A DNA stretch of 23,002 nt, from the NCBI GenBank assembly GCA_003427395.1, contig BFEA01000269.1, forward strand, positions 1,373,466 to 1,396,467, in the 5' to 3' direction. Both the position numbers and the translations under genes were made by a program. This document shows, piece after piece, positions 17,231 to 23,002 of this stretch (its first letter is position 1; each line of letters begins with the position of its first letter). Origin of the DNA: Chara braunii (taxonomy: Eukaryota; Streptophyta; Charophyceae; Charales; Characeae). The notes beneath the pieces are model-generated. The model was not told the origin of the DNA. It ran no database searches and saw only the letters and a program-made list of their open reading frames with translations.

Positions 17231-17702
17231 AAACTAATCCACTGTTTCTTGTTCGTTGCACGCTTTGCATCTTGCCGCCTGTTCTGGCCTCAGTGGCCTG
17301 TAGAGTTTAGAGCTCCCTGAGCAGATGTACAATTCAGTCCTAGTACTAGGCTAGTATGGTATTTGTCGGGCAGTCTTTGATGCTTGATCACAATTGGGGT
17401 GAAGGTGGGTTATCACTTACAGTATCATTGGTTAGGGGACTTGCTATTCTAAACTCTACGGCAGACAGATCTAGATGCAGCTTAACCGCAAGCGAGGTTA
17501 AGGTGGATTATCACTTGACAGTACATTCAGTTGGGGGAGTCTGCAGACTGTAGAGGGTTCAGCCTCGTGATGAATCGGCGAAACTCCGAGGAAACAGTTT
17601 GTGACAGCCCCTCGTTTGTTGTCCTCTTCTCTCTCTCTGCCAACGGTCGGTTTACTGGGCAGTTCTCATATCACCCCTCCTAATAGGAACACGGGCTCTT
17701 TG
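17231..17702. other. Non-coding stretch, possible body of a retroposon
   Basis: No gene seen. A weak internal similarity links about 17404-17440 (ggtgggttatcactta) and 17501-17540 (ggtggattatcacttg), at an offset near 98 bases. The block ends at an A-rich tail, so it may be the 3' part of a plus-strand retroposed element. Confidence 0.4.
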
Positions 17703-17703
17703 T

Positions 17704-17745
17704 AAAAAAAAAAAGAAAAAAAAAAGAAAGACAAAAGAAGAAGAC
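17704..17745 (+). repeat. A-rich tract, candidate retroposon tail
   Basis: After ctctttgt come eleven A, G, about ten A, and then degenerating A/G sequence to about 17745. This decaying poly(A) is typical of the 3' end of an inserted retroposon on the plus strand. Simple slippage is the alternative. Confidence 0.6.
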
Positions 17746-18379
17746 AATATATGTGTTCATCTGTGGTGGTGAACCTGCTGTGCCACCACTCCGACCAAAT
17801 CAGTCCCTATCAGCAACCAAATCCGATATCGGAGGCGTCCTGTGAGATAACCCCCTCGTCGGTGTTTTGCGAAACAGACAGATCCTGACAGGATAGAGAG
17901 AGAATTGTGTGGCAAAGCCTTTCAATGAATGCTTTAAATCAGAGTTGCTCCACGCGTCCCATACCGCCACACCCTCGCTTCAATCTGGAAGTCATTTTGT
18001 ACAACAAACAGGCACTCAAAGGTGAAAAAAAAGGAAACAAAAGAAAAAAGGAGAGAGAAGGCAGTTCAAGGCACTCAAAGGTGTCTTTTTTTCAGGGGCC
18101 ATGTTTGGCCGAAAAGACAAAGAGGGTTGGGAAAGGCATTATCGACCATTCATTTCAGAGATTAGGCCCAACAGGACAGAGCAGTTTCTCTGCATCTTTA
18201 GGGGTATGCTTGGCGGCTGTGCGAGCTGTTCTCTGTGGGCGTTTCGTCTACAGTGGTATGATTGGGTGGATCATGGACCGTGCAACTCTCCGATTCCCAG
18301 AAAGTGACACTACTGGGACCTTGGGACACTAGGTGTTGCATCGGCAAGAACACTAACTTATAAATCTATCTTCTCCAGT
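17746..18379. other. Non-coding stretch with a 14-bp direct repeat around an A-rich insert
   Basis: No credible gene; the 141-codon open frame from 17907 has low complexity and no domain. ggcactcaaaggtg occurs at 18011-18024 and 18070-18083, flanking 45 bases of A/G-rich sequence. That is the arrangement of a target-site duplication around a very short retroposon stub. Confidence 0.5.
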
Positions 18380-18624
18380 GCAATCAGACTCGTTCTCAAA
18401 CACACTTTTCATGCATGTAAACAGCAACGCANCATACTGGCGACATGCGCCCACTCAAAACTCAGAGATATGGCTTTCAGATACGAGTTCACTCTCAATT
18501 GGCTATGGCGACTTCAGCGCCCAAACATCTCACTGTTCACATACAGTGGATCACCCTGGATATCCCACACGCATCACTCTAACACTCGAGCACACACACA
18601 CACTCACTACTAACTACAGCTATG
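18380..18624 (+). repeat. Inverted-repeat arm B (partner 536-781)
   Basis: Plus-strand copy of the block that lies on the minus strand at 536-781. It has the same (CA)n run near 18592-18602. The N at 18432 falls inside it and corresponds to a in the partner. The 131 bp block adjoining arm A is absent next to arm B, so the two copies sit in different contexts. Confidence 0.9.
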
Positions 18625-19522
18625 CGGCAAGCACACTAACATGGGCAGCTCAGCACGCTAGCTTCCCTCAGAATCCTGCTGAGCATGACATTCTCGGTCT
18701 TTACTTTAGAGTGCACCTTTGCCCAAGAATGAGCTCCGGCTAGGATCCCAAATCGCAATGGTGGTGACCACTTCTCCTCCTCCTCCTCTTGCAGTTGTGG
18801 AAGAACTTCATGGTATGTAATGATGACCGGTACATCAAGGGGATTAACGCAGGAAATGTGAGCAGCAAATTTCTCTGTCTGGAGGTGCGGACTCGTCAGC
18901 ACCCCAATCCAGTTCGATTGTGTGCAATCTCCCCACGGAGGTGACCAAGGCCGGTCAATGGCATGTGTCCAACAGGTTTCACGGTCTCATGGTGAAAAGG
19001 GGAGGGGTTCGTCACTCCTTGCCTGCAACAGCAAGCCAATTTGGTAATTGCCACCCATCGAAACAAAGCAACACACTTCGTGGCCAAGGTGGATATTGGT
19101 GACCTCGACCGGCACTTTAGACAGGTATCAGGCAGGAATGACGAGGAGGCAGGCTGTTGTTCGAGCCTGCACCATCTGCACCTTAGACAGGGAGGTGGGC
19201 GCTATGCTGTTGTTTGTGTGCCTACACCGTCTGTACCTTGGACAGGGACGGAGGCACTGTGCAATGAAGACCACCCGTATTTATAGACGCCAATGAGGGT
19301 AAGTCTCTTCCCCCAGGTAGGTGCAGCAGGTTGTGAAGGTATTCAGCAGAAGAGGAGGAGGAGGAGGAAGAGGCGGAAGAGGAGGCATAAAGATGGTCAA
19401 CAGAGGAGGAGGAGGCATGAAGGTGAGGAGTGGGAGCAAGTGTGGAATGGTGGTGGTTATATTGCAATTTATCGAACAGATTGTTGACTGTGATTTTTCA
19501 CTCTTATTGTTGACTTTGATTT
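18625..19522 (+). other. Intergenic or upstream exon region of a possible host gene
   Basis: A good 3' splice-site context (pyrimidine-rich run ending ttgcag at 18794) is followed by about 50 open codons from 18795. GTAAGT at 19299 is a strong 5' splice site. The elements gcactttagacagg, gcaccttagacagg and gtaccttggacagg recur at about 19112, 19178 and 19232 as imperfect repeats. I cannot build a continuous protein through this region, so any exon is tentative. Confidence 0.35.
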
Positions 19523-19568
19523 TTGACTCTGATGGTGGTGATGATGTTGGTTGATGCACGTGCTGCAG
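19299..19568 (+). other. Candidate 270-bp GT-AG intron
   Basis: The donor reads GAGG/GTAAGT (19299-19304) and the acceptor cgtgctgcag (ending 19568), preceded by T-rich sequence. The intron would contain a GGA-rich purine tract (about 19348-19440). Splicing would join phase-correctly into the ORF that continues to 20929. However, the upstream frame meets a stop at 19265-19267 with no ATG in between, so at least one more upstream exon, or another donor, would be needed. Confidence 0.3.
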
Positions 19569-20929
19569 ATGAGCCACTGGGAGATCTTCGGATGAAGGCT
19601 TCCTCAAGTGGCTATCGAGGTTTGGAAGCTGAGAACGGGTCGGATGCAAAGAGAAGCTACACCAAAACAGCTGCAGATCCATCCATAGAGGGAGGCCCAA
19701 CGTCTGGGATTACAGATGCAGAAACTGGGCAGTTAACGCAAAACCCGACAAGCTCAGTCTCAGGCCAGGGTCCTTCGTCTGCAGAGTTTAGTGGAGCGGC
19801 AGTTCCCAACGCGATGAAGAATACCAAGTTGCAGAGTGCAAGGAAGGATGACAAGGCAGGGATGCACTATATACGCAATCATGGGAGGCAGGGAGCTACC
19901 ACTGCCTCGTACCCTTCTATGTATCGAACACATGCCCAGCGTTCTCACGCATCTTCGGGAAGGAATAGGAATCCGCCCATCCACTCCCCGCAGCGGGTTC
20001 TGTACACGTCAAGTCACAATGGAGGTCCCGCTTCCACGACAAAGTCGCCGGGCGAGATCGACACCGCTCAGACAGAGGCTTATCAGGAATTGCGATTCTC
20101 GACAGCTCGTACTACAGGAGGAAATGTGGAATTTGAGAACACATATAGTCCTGATCAGTCCCAGACCGAGCGTCACGATTACAGCTCTCCTCATGATTTG
20201 TTCGTGGGAGCAAGCTTTAAGCCAACACGCACAGCTAAACCTTCTACGCGGAGGGTGAGGGCGGCCGGTGCTGCAGGCGCTTCACGATCTCAGCATTTGG
20301 CAAAGGCGTTCGGCAACAACATAGAGATTGACGAGCTCGCATCGTGGGCTAAGAGCCCTCACAAGCTGTTCGACCTTCCTGTTGCTCCGGAAAGAGAAGC
20401 ATGGCGGCAGGAGGTCATGGATCAAATCTCTTACCTTAGAGGGAATCCGTCCGTCCCTCGGTCACCTACCGGTAGGGGTGAATGCAGCAATCGTGGGTGT
20501 CCAAGCCCGTACGCAAGACTCGATCCTCTGCTACTAGATTTGGTGCAAGGATCATCCTCCTCAAGGAAGAAGATAAAGCTAGAGATAATGAAGGCCAAGC
20601 TCCGTCCGGTGAGCCCGATGCGCTCCCGTCCTTTCACGATGCCAGGCACAGACCATGCAGGTGTGGAGTGGGAATTGTTCCAGGAGACAATCACTGCGGA
20701 AGAGACAAGACATCCCGAAGTCGACAATGGGAATTTCTCCAAGGCAAAAGAAAGAACACCTGTAGCAAGCGGAGTACAAAGCAACCGATGGGAGATAATC
20801 ACTGTGAAAGAGACGAGACACGCCGAAGCCGATCGTGAGAACTTCCCCAAGGAAAAAGAAAGAACACCTGTAGCAAGCGGAGTGCAAAACAACCAACAGG
20901 AGACAGTCACTGTGAAAGAGACAAGACAC
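19523..20929 (+). CDS. Hypothetical protein with C-terminal 36-residue repeats, 3'-truncated at N
   Basis: This is the one long ORF not explained by a transposon: about 469 open codons up to the N at 20930. The first ATG is at 19523, but a splice acceptor at 19568 suggests that the first ~15 residues may be intron. The protein is rich in Ser, Thr, Arg and Pro and mostly looks disordered. A short, more ordered stretch lies near residues 262-306 (IEIDELASWAKSPHKLFDLP, then EAWRQEVMDQISYL). A basic SSRKKIKLE patch (about 346-354) could be a nuclear localisation signal. From residue 388 a 36-residue unit repeats. I recognise no family. The gene probably continues beyond the assembly join. Confidence 0.6.
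20684..20929 (+). repeat. 108-bp in-frame tandem repeat, 2.3 units
   Basis: Units at 20684-20791 and 20792-20899 are followed by a third that stops after 30 bases at the N. Each encodes 36 residues: an E(T/I)(I/V)T..ETRH start, an acidic middle, then KERTPVASGVQ. Length is a multiple of three and frame is kept. An assembler could have collapsed or broken on such an array. Confidence 0.93.
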
Positions 20930-20930
20930 N
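20930..20930. other. Single-N junction joining two truncated coding regions
   Basis: To the left, the plus-strand repeat ORF is open and cut mid-repeat. To the right, the minus-strand chromodomain frame is open and cut before its stop. A single N joins them. The most economical reading is an unsized gap or misjoin. N bases are frequent only from here to the right edge. Confidence 0.7.
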
Positions 20931-21530
20931 TGTCACGCTCATAGGCCCTGACTATGTCGGGAGCGGTCTCTAAAAGTTCTGCTTTCGTGAACCAGCGGTC
21001 GTCTTCCGGTTCCTGATAAGCAAACCGGACCTTATACTGTTTCTGGGGACGACCTCTACCTCATGTCCCAAACACATCCTCTTCTACAATGCCCTCTATG
21101 TCATAGCTTCCATCCATACCCGGTGGAATCATGGATCTCCTGGAAGGGAACTGTTGACTAGTGATACACGGCAGCAGCTTTGAAGCATGAAACACAGGGT
21201 ATGTGTGGAGGTGTGCTGGAATCTCACTACTATAGGACGGTCCATCCTCTCCGCCCTTGACTTCTAGAACCGGCCACGGTCCTCTATATACAGGCAGTAA
21301 CTTATGCGAGATGTTTTCTTCCGGTGCAAACTCTTTTGCCTTGACCCAGACTAAGTCGCCTACTTGAATTTGTGATGGGCGACGGTGTTTGTTAGCCTGC
21401 TCTATCATTCTGTGCTGGGCCTTCCGTAGGTTCTCAACATCAGTGGCTAATTCCTTTTCGTGTTGTATCGCAACCGGGTGGTAATCTGTGAATCTGATCC
21501 CGGTTCAGTCCTTCGAACGGTCTGCGTGGT
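20931..21530 (-). pseudogene. Chromovirus integrase C-terminus with chromodomain, one stop
   Basis: After the frameshift the frame reads FTDYHPVAIQHEKELATDVENL and IQVGDLVWVKAKEFAP. A GPY/F-type module follows (LLPVYRGPWPVLEV, about 21258-21300). From 21105 a chromodomain starts (YDIEGIVEEDVFG), is broken by TGA at 21061-21063, and continues in the same frame: QYKVRFAYQEPEDDRWFTKA, then ELLETAPDIVRAYE, up to the N. Chromodomains at this position guide insertion to marked chromatin. The order Y..E.I, Y.V.., W(F)..., ending in a helix, fits a plant chromovirus. Confidence 0.88.
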
Positions 21531-22993
21531 CTAAAGGACTTGTGCAGTCCATTGGGAGTGCGGCAGGTGGATAGGTGCAAGCTGTTGTTGTATGCACTAG
21601 CGACCTTGGGCAACATCTCATCCCAGTTGATCTGATGTGGTCTAATGTACATGCGCAGAACTTGCTGTAGGACCTTGTTCATTTGTTCTGTCTGACCGTT
21701 AGTCTCTGGGTGACGGCCGGACGACATTAACAACTTAGATCCGTAGACTCTCATGAGTTCTTGCCAGTTCTGGCTGGTGAAACGACTATCTCTATCACTA
21801 ACTATTGACAATGGGATACCATTCTCACTAACCCAAAAGTCAAAGAACTTNTGTATTACTAAATCTGTCCGTGCCTCTGCAGGCAAGGGAACAAAAACTG
21901 CATACTTACTAAAACGGTCGACTATGACCATGACTTGGCTCTTACCATGTCTACTCTTGACTTGCGTGTCCATGAAGTCTATAGACANTGAGTCTCCCGG
22001 CTGATCCGGAATAGGCAAGGGCNTGAGAAGACCTAAGGGNGCGCGTGTAGTAGACTTNTTTCTCTGGCACACTTTACAACTGCGGACATACTCTATGCAG
22101 TCATTCTTCATCCCTNGCCAGGTATACGCACGCATCAGGTTGGCTAATGTCTTTTGCCAACCGAAATGCCCTTCAGTATCGTGGCATTCCCCTAAAACCA
22201 AACTGCAGATCTCTTCGNTGTTGGGAACGCACAGGCGGTCAAACACATTAGTCTTCTCAAACAACAACCCGTCTGTAGTGCGGTAATCTGGTTCAGTCTC
22301 TGGGGCCTCTCTAACTCTTTTTAGGAGGTCGCTATAGATAGGGTCCTGCGCATATGCTTGCCTCACTTTCTCTTGCAGGTCTCTCCCTATATCCAGATAG
22401 TGTACTACAGCTCCAAAGTAGTTTGATCTCTTACTCAGAGCATCCGCAACTACGTTGTACTTGCCCTTCATTGGCTTGAGCTCAAAGTCGAATTGGTCTA
22501 TCTCTGCGGCCCACCTAGTCAACTTAGGTGTCATCTTGGCCTGAGTCTTTAACCATCTAAGCGTTTCGTGGTCCGAATACACTTTGAAGTGCCTCCCAAG
22601 CATATAGTGTTTCCAATGGTCTAAAGCCTGCCTGAGAGCGTAGAGTTGTCTCTCGTACGTGGAGGTAGCGTCCTTCTCACAGGGCATCCTCGCGGACATG
22701 AACTCTACGGGTCTATAGCCATTGCCGTCGTCTTGCTGCAACACGGCGCCTNTCCCATACTGACTCGCGTCCGTGGTGACGACAAATGGCAAAGACGGAT
22801 CTGCAACTTTGAGGACAAGATATTCTATTAACGCGCGCTTTAGCTTCTTGAGCGCAGACGTACANTCTTTGTCCCATTGCCAGATTGCCTCTTTCNTNAG
22901 CAACNTGCGCAAGGGAGCGGCGATAGTAGAGAAGTTCCTTATGAACTTCCTATAGTAGTTAGCTAAGCCTAGGAACGACCGCAACTCTGTCAA
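21440..22993 (-). pseudogene. Chromovirus pol: RT end, RNase H, integrase (frameshift at 3' end)
   Basis: An open stretch of 517 codons. Residues 1-30 are the RT thumb ([12 protein letters not shown]). RNase H spans about 65-190 with Asp75 (TTDAS), Glu114, Asp141 (YSDHETL) and Asp183. The integrase zinc domain has His271, His276, Cys306 and Cys309. The integrase core has Asp339 (SIDFMD), Asp400 (IVSDRDSRF) and Glu436 (ETNGQTEQMNK), with the standard 35 residues between the last two. All catalytic residues are intact. Near 21490-21540 a one-base shift moves the true frame away, so the last ~20 residues are spurious; the downstream frame continues as the next entry. N bases give several unknown residues. 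Confidence 0.94.
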
Positions 22994-23002
22994 TGTGCGG
23001 GG

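Larger units (their letters stand above)
20931..23002 (-). mobile_element. Chromovirus-type Ty3/Gypsy retrotransposon, 3' pol portion (element 2)
   Basis: Minus strand, truncated by the window's right edge inside RT and by the N at 20930 at its far end. It encodes the RT thumb, RNase H, integrase and a C-terminal chromodomain. Its proteins are better preserved than those of element 1 and clearly belong to a different family. A dozen single Ns suggest a consensus over many similar copies. Confidence 0.93.

Overview
This window looks like repeat-dominated intergenic DNA from a streptophyte (green plant or charophyte-alga) nuclear genome. A charophyte such as Chara is my tentative guess, not a demonstrated assignment. 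The support is: a primer-binding site complementary to plant initiator tRNA-Met, plant-type telomere-like TTTAGGG words, plant-style LINE and Ty3/Gypsy proteins, candidate GT-AG introns, scattered single-N ambiguities, and a Nextera mate-pair adapter left in the assembly. No prokaryotic operon structure is present.

Layout. 1-1178 is non-coding repeat DNA, including one arm of a ~245 bp inverted repeat (536-781, partner 18380-18624) and one copy of a ~131 bp direct repeat (781-911, partner 11351-11492). 1179-9263 on the minus strand is the internal part of a decayed Ty3/Gypsy retrotransposon: tRNA-Met PBS, gag with CCHC knuckle, protease, reverse transcriptase, RNase H, a PHD-finger-like segment, a triplicated 13-residue repeat, integrase, then three extra ORFs downstream of pol. 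9264-11350 is its probable leader/LTR territory. 11493-15171 on the plus strand is a 5'-truncated, broken LINE with a C-terminal RT zinc finger, a duplicated 160 bp 3'UTR unit carrying telomere-like words, and a terminal hairpin plus A-tract. 15172-19522 is mostly non-coding, with the adapter artefact at 16500-16535, a tandem duplication around it, a possible tRNA-derived SINE near 17.1 kb and an A-rich tail at 17.7 kb. 19523-20929 holds the only long non-transposon ORF, basic and low in complexity with C-terminal 36-residue repeats. It stops at a single N (20930), across which a second Gypsy element (a chromovirus with a C-terminal chromodomain, minus strand) begins and runs to the right edge.

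How the parts work together. The genes mostly form transposon cassettes rather than a host pathway. In element 1, gag, protease, RT/RNase H and integrase would once have made particles, copied RNA primed by tRNA-Met, and integrated it. Stops and frameshifts, including one at the RT catalytic motif, make it non-autonomous now. The most unusual biology is its extra protein content: a PHD-like zinc finger between RNase H and integrase, and 3' ORFs that include a nuclear-localisation-like stretch and a SUMO-interaction-like motif. The most important technical points are the adapter junction and the N at 20930, which both argue against trusting long-range order here without raw reads.
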